DNA of 64,000 nucleotides from Macquaria australasica (GCA_005408345.1 SEMN01000524.1:248001-312000); one strand, 5' to 3'; shown: positions 11,281 to 22,820, counted from the stretch's first letter. Program-made: numbers and translations. The notes: generated by a model from the sequence alone, not told the origin.

Positions 11281-11401
11281 ATTAGCAGAGAAAGAAATAG
11301 GACTGCATGTGGTAATGTGTGTAAGAGAAAAACTGAGCCATTTTGTGTTTCATGCACCTTCAAGACAGTGTGAATTAATGTGTGCTTCTGTTTCTCTCTT
11401 G

Positions 11402-11447
<46 letters not shown>

Positions 11448-11449
11448 GA
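11230..11449 (+). repeat. (GT)n(GA)n compound array and a second (GT)n array
   Basis: GT units at 11230-11245 run straight into GA units to 11279; a second GT array of more than 20 units covers 11403-11449. Frames across them are artefacts. Confidence 0.95.
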
Positions 11450-11584
11450 GTGTTTGCCTCTGAAATATGATCATGCAATCCCAGGTGATTCACCCTCTTT
11501 ACAATTTATGTATTTCAGCCGCAGCCTCGGTTAGGAGCCTCCCAGATGACAGTCACTATCCTATCCAGCCAAATAATCCCATTA

Positions 11585-11645
11585 CACACGCGCGCACTCA
11601 AACACACTGACACACACACACACACTGACACACACACACACATAT
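11585..11645 (+). repeat. Interrupted (CA)n array
   Basis: CA and CG units broken by two CTGACA words. The flanking 11460-12125 region holds no gene; 11800-11900 is pyrimidine-rich. Confidence 0.85.
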
Positions 11646-12129
11646 CAGACACAACAGGACACCGTAGGGGGCATCTAAATCCTCCAGAAATGGACTGAGC
11701 CGCAAAATAGATTCCCCCTGGCCAGGAGATAATACACATTAAAATGCACAAAGATGCACACACACACTTTTATGCACACTGTCACCATGTTAAGTCCCTC
11801 ACATGCTTCCTCTTTCCCCCCCTCTTCAGGTTCTTCTACCTGTGAACCCATCATTCTTCCCTCTGCTGCTGTCTCTCCATCCCGTTGCCTCCAAACACTC
11901 AACTCATCATTAAGAAAATGTCTCAAACACCAGCCACAGTGTCTCTGAAGCTGTGTCACGTCAGGGCCGTCTCCCATGAAGGTGAAGGTGTGGGTTAAAT
12001 GGAAGTGCATGCTATCCACATAGGAAGGACCCTCATATTCCTCATGTTTTTGTAGAGGTAAAAGTAAAGAGACAAAATCCCGCTGTCTAGCATGAGGTTC
12101 TTGTGTGTTTCTAACTTACAGGCTAACCT

Positions 12130-12640
12130 GAGCACTGCTTAGGCATGCATGCTAATTGTTGAGACAATATACAGTAAACGCCACAAGGCATGCTCAACTC
12201 CAGCGGGTGCCTGTGTGCATATTTCTTCCCTTTCTAAGTGTCTCTTATCTGTGTAATGGGGATTTATCTGTGCTAAAGCTGCTGCAGTCTCAGTCCATTC
12301 GATGTGCTCTTTTAGTCCCTTAGATAGCCTTACACCAGCCATTAATGTCCATCTTCCTGTCACTCCTTGCACAGACAGAGAAAATAGACAGTCAAATGTA
12401 CATTAATTGCAGAGAGGTACTTTGTTGTTGAATATCCATCCTTCTTTGGACTGTAAATACGTTAATGCAAACTAATTGCAGATGAAACCCTGAAACTTGC
12501 GGGTAATAAAGTCTTAAGGAACCTTTTAATTCACACAACTGGGGGCCCATCAAATCATTCCTGGATGTGTATGTATGTAATATTTCTCTTTTTCCAAGAT
12601 TAAACGCAGCACTGAAAGCTACTCTCTTCATCACCACAAA
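12130..12640. promoter_or_regulatory. Candidate conserved non-coding element (best of the first 20 kb)
   Basis: About 500 bp free of simple repeats and of transposon words, with balanced composition. Visible cores are GCATGCTAATTGTT, the palindrome ATTGTTGAGACAAT (12155-12168), CCATTAATGTCC, TACATTAATTGCAG and GTTAATGCAAACTAATTGCA. TAAT cores, an octamer-like ATGCAAA and paired ATTGT/ACAAT (SOX-type) half sites in one block are typical of vertebrate developmental enhancers. All frames are closed by stops, so it is not an exon. Conservation is inferred from texture only. Confidence 0.35.
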
Positions 12641-13890
12641 ACACACTCAAATCCTGCTTAATTATTACAGAGGACATTGCCTCGGCTCAGTTTCCTTTAT
12701 ATTTATCTTCAAAGTAAACAGCTCTGAAACAGCTTTCTGAAATAAATAAACAGAGGCATAGCCAAAACTCTCAATCACTTTTTTAGAACTCATGCTTTTG
12801 GACAAGTTACCACAAGTTAGACGTTTTTCAATTGCAAATATAGTCACTGTTGTGTAGTCAGATTATATTATATGTTTGCACAACCTTTACTGTCCCCAAC
12901 ATTTACAAAAAATCTGCTGTTTTCTGCTCAGTTTGAATGTTCTCCGCCATCATTCTTGTTCATCTTTGTTCAAATGTACCTGTTATTCAAGACTTTTGAG
13001 TTTCAAATGTGTGTGAATGTGAACTCCGAAACAACAGCAAACATTCTGAGGATCAATAAGAGAGTAAACTTGTATAAATTATTAAACCACGGAGCTTAAA
13101 ATGTAAATTGATTCATGGAATCTCAAGCATTCAGCTATGATTACAGAAAGTAGCCAACAGGCGGGAAAAACAACACTAGCAGGCTTTTATTATCAGAGAA
13201 AATGAATCTCCAAAGTAAAATGTTTTCAAAGTTATAAATCAGAGAAAAACAGCCCGGCTTTACCTGAAGAGGAAACAAGATTAGATTTCAGTTAGTGATC
13301 ATGATTAGGTGAGCTGGACAGTCGCTGGAGGTGGACAACAGACTGATGAGATTTCAGAAGTCCAGTCTGTGTCCATTTGATAAGACTTATAGATAGAAGA
13401 CACACATCATGGGTTCTTCACACACATCAACATTAACAGAGGTGAATATTTAGTGAGTGGGCAGCTTTTAAATTATTCATTTCAGCTGTTAATTAATTTC
13501 TGTCTCACTGCAGAGAGAAAGCAGCAGCTGAACCACTTATCTTCAATTTATGCAGTAGGTCTTCAGCTTTCACTAGCTTTATACTTGCATGGCAGTAAAT
13601 GCAAGTCTTTTTCTGTAGTAAACATTTGGTGACATTTTAGGCACATGCCCACCTATTGTCAAAGACAAATGCACCGGCAGCGTGCCACACATAGCACAAC
13701 ACCTGCACAAAATGTTTTCTATATAATCCCACACATCAGTGGCGTTTTGATGCTCGTCATCAACACGTCAGTACATGCCACGTCCTTATTCCACACATCA
13801 ATGCATGTCAATTCAAAGAAAAAGAAGAAAAGCATTTTTACTACATTCGCTCCCCTTCTGTACCTTGACCACTTCTTCTGCCTGTGTGAC
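12641..13890. other. No gene; AT-rich spacer
   Basis: No recognised repeat. The CAGCTGTTAATTAATTTCTG word at 13485-13504 is a possible E-box plus homeodomain pair but stands alone. Confidence 0.45.
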
Positions 13891-13894
13891 ACTG

Positions 13895-14045
13895 GTGAGC
13901 GCTACAGATGACGATCATGAAATCATACGTCCCACATCTAGACCAAATGTCATAGCTGTCCATCCAATATTTATCAAGATATTTCAGTCTGGGTCAAAGC
14001 GGTTGACCAACTAGCCGACTAACATTGCTGTCCTTATGTCCACAG
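13895..14045 (+). repeat. Fragment of a dispersed teleost repeat
   Basis: The words AAATGTCATAGCTGTCCATC, AGATATTTCAGTCTGGGTCA and AAGCGGTTGACCAAC, in that order, are a wording I recall from a repeat common in spiny-rayed fish (a 'vector-like' ATTTCAGTCTGGACCAAAGT core). No ends or reading frame are visible; class unknown. Confidence 0.5.
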
Positions 14046-15015
14046 TGTTTCTCTATAACAAATTATACACAACCGATATCGTCACAGAGGCCCTTTTTGA
14101 ACATACAACATGTACAAAACATATTTTTACCTACAAAAATAAACATATTAAAGTGTTTTAACAGAGCCTGTTACAAATCGACTTACTACAGGAGCATGCA
14201 GCAGACGTAACACACAACAGACCAGTTCCAGTGGGAAAATTTATATATTATTTACAAAACTCAAAAAAACTAAGTAAAAAATAACATCAAATCAGAAGTC
14301 AGTGATAATGGCAAATAATGGCAAGTGGATTCATTAACTCTACTGCTACACCAGCACTACCACACACCTGGAAAATGACTGCGTAAAGTGGGCCTGATTG
14401 TTGAATTGTCTGTTATAAAAAGTTAAACAAACTGTTAGACGCAGTCCCAACACTTCCGTCCTCAGAAAGCGTATTTCAGATGCTAGTAGATGATCAGACA
14501 AGCACTTCTTTTAAAGCATACTGGATGCTGTAGGATCTCATGATTTGTTCATGGACATCCCTGTCTTTAGCTGCTAGCCTGTGCACAGCTGGAAGGTTGA
14601 ACACATTTTTCTTTACCACCATGTCGTGGATAGCTGCCAGCAAGCTCCAGAAATCAAATGGTTAGTTTTAGGTATTAATTAAGAGATGGTTCAGTTTTGG
14701 TAAATTTAAATGTGTTGCATCAAAAGCAGCAAAACAAAAAGCATTTTTGTTTGTCAGTATGAAAAGTCCTCCTCAGCCAAGTCTCAAGGAAGTTAATTTT
14801 TACTTGACTTTGGCTCCTAAAAGTGTTTCTGAGTTGGTTTGATTGGTGAAATTCTTCACTTTACTCATGTTTAATGGAAATTTAGTGGGATTTTAAAAAT
14901 AGCAAGATCACAAATATTGCAGGGATCAATTGACTTTGTGTCAGTTCTCGCGACTAATAACTCCTGGAGGGATTGATCAATGGAGCTTTAACATATATTT
15001 TTAGTATTTCTCCTT
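14046..15015. other. No feature seen
   Basis: AT-rich sequence without exon, repeat or microsatellite that I recognise. Confidence 0.5.
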
Positions 15016-15579
15016 TACATATCATTTTGTATGTGTGTGTGTGTGTGTGTAGGAGAAAGGGTGTGTGTGACAGTCCAGACGGTGTTTTTGTGCCTCCAGC
15101 TCTCCTCTGTGACCCCCCCCCCCGTAACTTATTTAATAGGTCCCACACTGAACCAGGAGGACATTAACACACACAGTGTGTCACACACACACACACACAT
15201 TCAGGTGCGTGGTTTAATTTGGTTATTTATGACAGCAGTGAGCAAGCTTCAGTCCATCTGTCTACTCACAGCGACAGACTATATTTATATCTGAGTGTAT
15301 ATGTGTGTGTCTTGTGTGTGTGTTTTGGCATTGTTTGTGGGATTTGATAGATCTTTGTGTGTGTGTGTGTGTGTGTGTGTGTTTGTGTAAATGTACGCGA
15401 GTGTGTGACGTAGGCCGTGTGTGTGGGCGGCTAGACTGCTGTGCCTTCTGCACCCTGTGGACAGCTGAGATGAGCTACAGTGCTCTACCTGCCTACACAC
15501 ACACACACACACACAGCCAAGCAGACAATATAGATGAGCAACAGTGCTGCACCAGCCCATTCACACTCTTTGTGCTTAT

Positions 15580-15632
<53 letters not shown>

Positions 15633-15724
15633 TTTTCATCAAAACCCTCACACCATATTTACATATCTTCTTACTTTCTCTCTCCCACATCTTTCTTAAA
15701 ACAGACCCTCATTATCAGTGCTCA

Positions 15725-15775
<51 letters not shown>
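15016..15775. repeat. Dense microsatellite cluster, GT and CA in both orientations
   Basis: (GT)n at 15031-15051, a C run at 15111-15124, (CA)n at 15180-15199, (GT)n at 15355-15382, (CA)n at 15495-15515, a 50-bp pure (CA)25 at 15582-15631, and (CT)n followed by (CA)n at 15725-15770. Several frames of up to 163 codons cross it, made of histidine-threonine or cysteine-valine runs; none is a gene. Confidence 0.92.
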
Positions 15776-15776
<1 letters not shown>

Positions 15777-16084
15777 ACTGCTGCACCACCAAATGATAAT
15801 GCTTCTGTTCATAGCACATGATTTTTTTGCTCCTACAGAAGTGTTGTCATTTCTCCCACACTCACTCTCCTCCAACCATCACTATTATGTCAGAGGTCAA
15901 AGTCAACTGCAGAACAGTCAAGGACACTCAGCAGTCTAGATCTACATCCCAGTTCATGGGCTAAATCCACTGAAGCATGTGGCCAATTAAGAGGATTCTT
16001 ACTGTAAGAAGACCTGAAAGCTGAACCTGAGACAAAACTAGTTCTGGTGCTCCTCTGCAACTTAAAGTCAAATATATCCAAGCT
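15776..16084. other. No feature seen
   Basis: Spacer between the microsatellite cluster and LINE debris. A 63-codon minus-strand frame at 15890-16081 has no recognisable domain. Confidence 0.45.
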
Positions 16085-16340
16085 TATCGCCAGGAGGCTG
16101 CCCTGGAATTGCCATTCCGGATGTCTGAGCTCCTCACGCTATCTGTAAGGGTGAGCCCAAACCCCCTGTGAAGGAAACTCATTTCAGCTACTTCGGTCAC
16201 CACACAGAGCTCATGACTGCAGGTGAGGATTGAAACATAGATTGACTTAAATCAAGCTTAACTCCCTCTTCTCCACCACATACTGGTGTTAAGCCTGCAT
16301 TGCTGCTAAAGCTGCAGCAATCCAGAATATGTCACGTGAC
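16085..16340 (-). mobile_element. RTE-like LINE fragment, minus strand
   Basis: Plus-strand words GAGCTCCTCACGCTATCTGT, AAGGAAACTCATTTCAGCTA, GAGCTCATGACTGCAGGTGA and TAACTCCCTCTTCTCCACCA follow, in order, the antisense of a fish LINE ORF2 C-terminal region. That region encodes the RIGAA..., LSIYRS...YGHELW, E..FLRR and REELGV-type segments. The minus-strand frames are broken by stops, so only DNA-level similarity remains. It covers a segment just upstream of the one kept at 24815-25095. The RTE-like label is inferred from the downstream LRW-GH style motifs of the family. Confidence 0.6.
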
Positions 16341-16474
16341 CTGACATTCACAAGGCCAAAATGACTGCTGTTAGCGCTGTTTGTGGGAGCTTGGTATTAA
16401 AATGTGCAGATTGCTAACAATAGCAAATGCACATTGCACTTTCAGAAAAGACTTTGACTCTTGTTGGAGTGTCA
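16341..16474. other. Spacer between two LINE fragments
   Basis: About 130 bp without recognised content, ending in the target of the L2-like insertion. Confidence 0.4.
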
Positions 16475-16475
16475 T

Positions 16476-16503
16476 TATAATAATAATAATAATAATAATA
16501 ATA
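16476..16503 (+). repeat. (ATA)n tail of the LINE
   Basis: About nine ATA units directly at the LINE 3' end, the usual microsatellite tail produced by target-primed reverse transcription of L2-type elements. Confidence 0.9.
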
Positions 16504-18003
16504 GCTTGCATTTATATAGCGCCTTTCAGGAGACCCAAGGATGCTTTACACATGGGGGGCAGACAAAATAAAAGAGATGAAATCATAAAATGATGGTAGC
16601 AATGATTGCCAGGGATGACTGAGTTAATTAAGTCCTGGTGTTGGTGAAGAGGTAGGTTTTTCGAAGTCGTTCGAAAATGTCAAACGAGTTGCAGAATTGC
16701 GGATCACTGCTGGGAGAGAGTTCCAAAGGGTGGGGGCTGCCACACTAAAAGCTCTGTCCCCAAAAGTCCGCAGGCTGGTGTGGGGGATGGTGAGCATACC
16801 TGTGTCCAAGGACCGCAGATTCCAGGAAGGGATATAGGGGTGGAGGTGAGAAGGAGGGTTTTGTATGAGATCTGGGACTTGACCGGGAGCTAGTGAAGGT
16901 GAATGAGGTTGGGGGTGATGTGCTGCCAGGGCTTGGTGCAGGTGAGTACCTTGGCAGCTGAGTTCTGCACATACTGGAGCCTGTCCAGGGCTTTGCCGGG
17001 GACCCCGGAGAGGACTCCATTGCAGTAATCCAGACGGGAGGTGAGGTTGAGGGTCTCTGCCACAGAGCCTTGAGAAATGGCCGGAGTCTAGAGATGTTTT
17101 TGAGGTGGTAGAAAGCAGATTTGGTGATAGATTTGATGTGTGACTGGAATGAGAGGGTGGAGTCAAAGATGACACTCAGATTGCGGACTGGGCAGATGGA
17201 GCAGCCATCCACTTCAAGGAGAAGATCTCCAACCTTCCAGAGCAGCGCCTTAGAAGCCACAACCATGAGCTCTGTTTTGTTGCTGTTTAGCTTGAGTAGA
17301 TTGGATGACATCCAGTTTTTTATGCTGTGCAGGCAGTTGACAAGGGACTGTGGTGGGAGCTGAATGGATGGTTGGGTGCTGAGGTACAGCTGGGTGTCAT
17401 CAGCATAGCAGTAGAAACTCAGACCGTGGTGGCGAATGATCTGGCCAAGGGGGAGCATGTAGATGGTAAAAAGGAGGGGTCCAAGCACAGAGCCTTGGGG
17501 CATGCCTTGGCTTACTGGCTGGTGACAAACTGTTTCCTGTGTCGAAGGCTGCAGAGAGGTCCAGGAGAATGAGGTTACTGATGTGGCCGGAGTCAGCAGC
17601 GATAAGGAGGTCATTGGTGATTTTAATAAGGGCAGTCTCTGTGCTGTGGTGTGCTCTGAAGCCAGATTGAAGGGGTTCGTAGAGCTTATGATTGGACATG
17701 TGCTGATGGAGTTGGGCAGCAACTGCTCTTTCCAGGATCTTACTAAGAAAAGGAAGGTTGGAGATGGGGCGGTAGTTGGTGAGGTTGTCCGGGTCCACAC
17801 CTGGCTTTTGAGGATTGGGGTGACTGCAGCCATTTTGAAGCTGGAGGGTACCATATCAGATTCCAAGGAGGAGTTGATAATGTCCACCATGATGGGGCAC
17901 AGGGTAGGTAGGCATGCCTTGACCAAGGCTGTGGGCATGGGGTCAAGAGAACAGGTGGAGGCCTTGTCTTTGGTGACCAGCTTAGCAACATGAGGAGCAT
18001 TCA
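16476..18003 (-). mobile_element. L2-like LINE, 5'-truncated, with YADD reverse-transcriptase box
   Basis: The longest LINE here, read from 18003 down. ORF2 text begins at [15 protein letters not shown], then [11 protein letters not shown]; a shift to another frame gives [28 protein letters not shown] and [10 protein letters not shown] (RT domain A). The next text is already [20 protein letters not shown], so about 60 residues between domains A and B are missing. The catalytic box [13 protein letters not shown] follows, then NKTELMVV and [16 protein letters not shown]. After another frameshift come the C-terminal [17 protein letters not shown] words. The 3' end is at the low coordinate with complement GGCGCTATATAAATGCAAGC and an (ATT)n tail (16476-16503). 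It is a dead copy with at least two frameshifts, an internal deletion and no 5' region. Confidence 0.93.
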
Positions 18004-19220
18004 CAAATAGATGGACAAATCTGACAGCTGACTAGTCTGAAACTGGTTATGACACAGGATTTAGGACAAAACAAAATAACATTAATGTGCCACTTTTGTC
18101 CATCCTCCACAGTTTGAATTAGATCATTAAACACAACAGGAATTTGTTGCCATTTTATGATTGCAATAATCAAACTCCATGGTTTGTTGCATGGTAATCA
18201 GAAGAAATATATAATTTAATAAAAATCAGACAAACATGATACTGTACATTTGTTAGTTAGTACAAAGCTCAGTCTTTAGCGGGCCTTGGTCAGCCCTTTG
18301 TCAGCAAGCTGGTCAGAAGACGATCAAAAGGATTAATACGAGGATTTAATGGAGATTAAATTAAAAAGTTAAAAATTGTTCAATAAGCTGTTCAATAACT
18401 TTTTGGGAGTCTGACACCAAAAATCAAATCAACCATCACTTATGAGTCCTGAGTCCTCAGTGCTCAGAGATCCATATTTCCTGTAGTAATCCAGCCTATA
18501 TGCAGTTAATTAAAACTTTTCTTTTTGATGTTTGAATCATGTATTGTCAGGCAACTCTTTTTGATCAAATTTCCTCTGTAGCCACCTACAGAAAATAAAA
18601 TAGCATCTCATCACCCATGAAGACCAAAGGTCATATTCCACCCACATGTTGACATGGTGATCTCTGGTAGAAGTTAGCATTTTAAAAGATGGTGAGCTTA
18701 GGTCATGTTTTTGTTGTTGTACAATGCCTTAGTAAATGAACAGTTTTAACAGTACATATGCTCTTTACATGACTTGAAACGTATGGTTTTTTACAACCTG
18801 GTCTTTATTTTTGTAGTTTGGGCCATCGGTTATATCAGCTATGATAACATTGTACTCCTCAAACTAACAGTGGACATGTCGCAATGCAGTGACATTGCTA
18901 AAAACAGGTCCAAAGGGCAACAAATTATATATATGGATTTATATTTAAGTTTCTTATATCCAACATTAATAAGTAATAATGTCTTAGAGATGGTATTAAA
19001 TGATTCAATATGGATATAAAATAATCTCACATTGTCTTAAAGGAGATTAATTTAAAGATCCTGTCAAAAGGCAGAATTCCTTAGAATATTACTGGGATGA
19101 GTAAAACAATTTGTCTGGTCTCTTCTTCACCACCTCACCCATGTATCTGTGTCTCTCTCAAAAACATATTAAATACACACGATAAATTTTGGAAATTTTG
19201 GAAAGTGGCATTGAAGAAGC
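18004..19220. other. No gene; AT-rich spacer
   Basis: Roughly 1.2 kb, AT-rich throughout. The 81-codon plus-strand frame at 18774-19019 has no domain. No repeats recognised. Confidence 0.5.
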
Positions 19221-19224
19221 ATGA

Positions 19225-19790
19225 CCTCATTCATTCCAGATCAAACTGCAAATGTTACAGCATTTTGTTAATTTGATTGTCTGTTTAATCGTAATCCTCT
19301 ATCAAACCCTGTTAAAGGTATCACATGTCTATCTTTAAATCTTGGTGACCTCCAATTAAATTAATTAAAGTGCATTGTTTTCCCTACATGCAGTGTAGAT
19401 TTTCAGTATTCTGTCTAGCATAAAAATGCTGGTGGTCAGAATTATTTTTCAAACAATGAAACTTTTTTAATATAATTTGCTGCAAACATCCATCTGAAGA
19501 AGCTGAAGTTGTGATATTATTTGAGACAGAGAAAGCCCTTTACAGATTTGAGTTGAACTACCTTTTTGCTATGTTTACGAAGTTATTTTATCGAGAGGGA
19601 TACATCAAGGATACCTCCTCTCTCCCCTGTTGTTTGCTCTCTCACTTGAGCCTCTCTCAACAGCACTCAAGGCACCATGATGTTTTCAAGGCCTATTAGG
19701 TAGAGCACAGAGTACATTTATATGCTGACATTTATATGCTGACGATTCACCGCTATATGTATCTAATCCAATTGTAAATATCCATGTTAT
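19225..19790 (+). mobile_element. L1/Tx1-like LINE reverse-transcriptase remnant
   Basis: Decayed reverse transcriptase of the L1 superfamily in broken frames. A FIPDQT word lies near 19234; EEAEVVILFETEKALYRFEL at about 19496-19555 corresponds to the domain-A region whose family form is DAEKAFDR. RGIHQGYLLSPLLFALSLEP (about 19593-19652) corresponds to RG-RQGCPLSPLLFALAIEP. LYADDSPLYVSNP at 19732-19770 is the YADD box (19735-19746). Both domain-A aspartates are replaced, so the copy is inactive. A short tandem duplication (ACATTTATATGCTG twice, 19714-19741) sits just before YADD. This is a different LINE clade from the L2-like copies. Confidence 0.75.
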
Positions 19791-20009
19791 TGCAAACATA
19801 CTGGTTACAAACTTAACATAGAAAATACTTATCTTACAACAGGTCAGTGATTCGATATTGATACATTATACAGTATACTTCTGTATTGATTAAAATAGAA
19901 TTGTATCTGTTCCATAAGATGCTGACAGACTGAAAAACGCAGCTGAAACACTTTCTGTGTAGAGAGATCGTAAGAATGTGAGTGCAGAGTTAAAGGTCAT
20001 CAAGGTTTT

Positions 20010-20270
20010 AGCTCACCTGGTCTGGCTGTGATAACACTATATAAGACTGTGTATGCCAGCCAGTCTCTCTCTCACCTGTTTGTTTGGTTTAGTTACTGAA
20101 TGATAGAGCACATTTTGGATATTCATGCATTGCAGACTGCATTGATGTTGCCTACACTAGTTTTATTGTGACAATTATACAAATAAACCTTTTTTACTTG
20201 ACAACTCATGCATGGTCTCCCTTTTTGTGACCTCTTGAGCTAAGTTTTGACTGAACCGCATCACAACCAG
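20010..20270 (+). mobile_element. LTR-like block with TATA box and polyadenylation signal
   Basis: CTATATAAG at 20038-20046 is followed 136 bp later by AATAAA at 20182-20187, and then by about 80 bp ending in CCGCATCACAAC. A TATA box, a short R region, a poly(A) signal and a U5-like end in one direction are the order expected of a small solo LTR. No TG...CA boundary or target duplication could be fixed, and no coding remnant is adjacent. Confidence 0.4.
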
Positions 20271-20840
20271 ACCAATCAGTAACGATGTGTTCCTCCACCT
20301 CTCTGAACCACAGCTGGGTATTTTTGTTCTAACACAAGCAAATAACATCAACTCTTAACTTAGCAATTAAATTTTATATCAAGAACTATTTGAAATATTA
20401 AGTGAACAATACTCAGGGACTGACCGATTGATACCGACATTTGTAATATAACATTAAAGTTTAATCTAATCTGCGCAGATCAGTAGCAGCCAAGTGAATA
20501 GTTTGCTGATACAGTGAGACTGAGAGAGTGAGAATCTGTAAGGTAATAAACACAAAATGTGTTACCAAGCTATGAAATGGAAATATCATCATTACAAAAA
20601 AGTCAGAAATATGAGAAAAATCCAGTCAAACTTCAATATTCAAACCTAACAGTGTAAACTACAGGTATTTTCATTAAAACCTGATGTGCTCATTGTGGCA
20701 AGAACCAACAATGAGGGAAAAAATGACACCGAACATCAAGTTCCCTCTGTCAGTACGGGACTGATATATGAATTACTAAATATTCTAAGTAGTTTTCACA
20801 AAGTACGAGATGTTTGAATCATTACACCAGGATTTAAACT
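20271..20840. other. No feature seen
   Basis: AT-rich, no exon or recognised repeat. Confidence 0.5.
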
Positions 20841-20843
20841 GAA

Positions 20844-20867
20844 ACACACACACACACACACACACAC
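20844..20867 (+). repeat. (AC)12 microsatellite
   Basis: Twelve uninterrupted AC units. Confidence 0.95.
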
Positions 20868-21029
20868 TGTCAGCGTTGTACTGAGAGTGAGGACACTGAG
20901 GCAGTAAAAAGATAGTAAGCATTCTCAGGACTAAAAGAGAAGTGTGTGTGGGTTCACTGTCCGTGTCTGTCCATGTATAAGCAGGAATCCTCTATAGAAC
21001 AGGAACAGCAGACGAGAACCTCACCGCAG

Positions 21030-21395
21030 TGAAGAGAGCAAACACCCAACCGTCCTCTCCTCACCCCCTCCCTCCCTGTCCTCTTCTGTTCTCTTATCCT
21101 CTCTTCACCTCTTCTCTCGCCTCCAGTTATTCCCCTTCTCCCTTCTCTTTTCCCTTCACTTCTCCCCCTCCTCATCCTCCTCTGATTCCCTCCACTCTTC
21201 TCCATTTATTCCCTTCTTCCTTCTCTTCTCCTCCTGTTCCCCTCCTCTCTTCTCCATACGTTAATTTGTCACTATTTTTCCTTCCTCTTCTCCTAACCCT
21301 CGTCTTTCCCCTTCTTTATCTTCTCTTCTCCCCTCATGTCTCTCCTTTTCTTCTCCTGTTCTCTCCTCTGCATCCGTCTGTCTGCCTCTTCATGT
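21030..21395 (+). repeat. Long pyrimidine tract, about 360 bp
   Basis: Almost only C and T on the plus strand from 21047 to about 21390, without a clear short period. Its minus strand is purine-rich. It produces a 252-codon plus-strand frame of serine, proline, leucine and phenylalanine that is a composition artefact. Such tracts can form intramolecular triplexes; that is inference. Confidence 0.85.
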
Positions 21396-21427
21396 GTCTC
21401 AATGTTACTGGAGGCTATATGAGTGTG

Positions 21428-21429
<2 letters not shown>

Positions 21430-21461
<32 letters not shown>

Positions 21462-21579
21462 AGGAAGTGGCAGATAGCAGCATCAGTATTCACCACAGTA
21501 CTTATCTTTCTTTGATAGCCCACCCCCTCCTCTTGGCTGCCCAACGGAAGTACGACTTTGTGTGTGTGTGTGTGTGTGT
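21430..21579 (+). repeat. Two (GT)n arrays
   Basis: GT arrays at 21437-21461 (preceded by a short AT run) and 21559-21579. They flank an 80 bp unique spacer. Confidence 0.9.
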
Positions 21580-22395
21580 TAGTAGCGACTCTCTCCATCT
21601 ACATAGTGGGACATTAGTAGTCGTCTGCCATCCATTCCTGTCCTCCATTCTCGCTGCTCTCCCTTCTCTTTCTTCTCATGTTTTCTCACTTTCTCATTTC
21701 CCTCTTGAGTATGCAACACACCTCATTTTCTCTCTCTCTTTCGAGTCTACCTCTCACTTTACTTTTCAAGTTTCTATTCAGGTTTAAAAATTCGATGTAA
21801 TTTGGTTTGGTTTGTTTGTTTGTTGTCTTTTACGCTTGCTTGAAAATCCTCTTTTTCCGATGAAGAAATTGCATTATGTGTTCTACATAGAACGCCATCA
21901 TCAGTCAAAGCTTCGAGGAGGGAGGACAGAGAAGAACTCTGGATTTTTTCTGTTAAATGTGTCTCTATCACCACCTTCACCTTCATGTTTTAACTGAGGT
22001 TTTCTGTCCATTTTCTGAGGTAAATGAGTAAAATTTGAGCTCATCAAAGATAAAAGGACAATTATTTTGTTAGCATTCAGTCAGGCTTAGCCTCGTGGGA
22101 GCTGTAGTTTTTCCACATTCTTGCCTTGAGGTGGAAGCATGACATATGGTTTTAATTATTGAGCTTTAGAGATGTCAGTAGGTGAAACCTGTTGATGCTC
22201 TAAACTCAACCTTAGGAAGCAAAAGGAATTTTAAGATTTTACAGACTTTTTGAAATCACATTGAAGAGAACTTTATTGTTATTTTCTCTGACAACAAAAT
22301 TTCAGGACGTTTTTTTCAACAGTCAAAACTCTTGCGGCATTCTGAAAATATGACCATTATCTGAATCAGTAGTGCATCTTTTAATCAATTATTTA
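21580..22395. other. No gene; pyrimidine-rich start then AT-rich
   Basis: 21640-21775 is again T/C-rich. The rest shows nothing recognisable. Confidence 0.5.
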
Positions 22396-22619
22396 TAGCC
22401 CCTAACACAGCCCACACAGGTGTTTTCACTTAATCTACCTGATTTGAGCTCTTCTCAGGACTGTATGTGTGTGTAGAGGCTGTGCTTGACTGACAGCTCC
22501 CTGACTCTCCTGTTGGCTTTGTTGCATTTTTTAGGACAGGACAACTAACACCTTTATCGTTCTGATTGGTACATGGAGTTTGGTGAGCTTATGTAATTTT
22601 CCAGCATAGCTCCGTGCAA

Positions 22620-22820
22620 CATAAACCTAGGCAGAGGTTTTTAAATACTCTTTCTGAAATTCAGGACATTATTAGATTTGCTTCCACCCAGCTGATGGAA
22701 TCTGCTCTTCCAGATTTAGAGCGAATTCTGGTGAGATCACAAATGTTTACCAAAGGAAAAATAGCTTCCGTCTTTATCTCTCTCAATCTTGCACGGCATC
22801 CCATGGCAATTTCCTGACAG
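22620..22820. other. Weak candidate conserved block
   Basis: About 200 bp free of repeats with TTATTAGATTTGCTTCCACC, GAGCGAATTCTGGTGAGATC and a GTTTAC forkhead-like core. A 67-codon frame runs through it (22614-22817) without a domain. It looks conserved but nothing proves it. Confidence 0.2.

Noticed and set aside
15305..15796. 163-codon open frame with histidine-threonine runs
   Set aside because: Direct product of CA microsatellites.
16745..18004. 419-codon minus-strand frame as a host gene
   Set aside because: Contains LINE reverse-transcriptase motifs ([14 protein letters not shown]) and long out-of-frame stretches; it is a dead retrotransposon.
21029..21787. 252-codon plus-strand open frame
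   Set aside because: Made of Ser, Pro, Leu, Phe and Val-Cys runs encoded by a pyrimidine tract and GT arrays.
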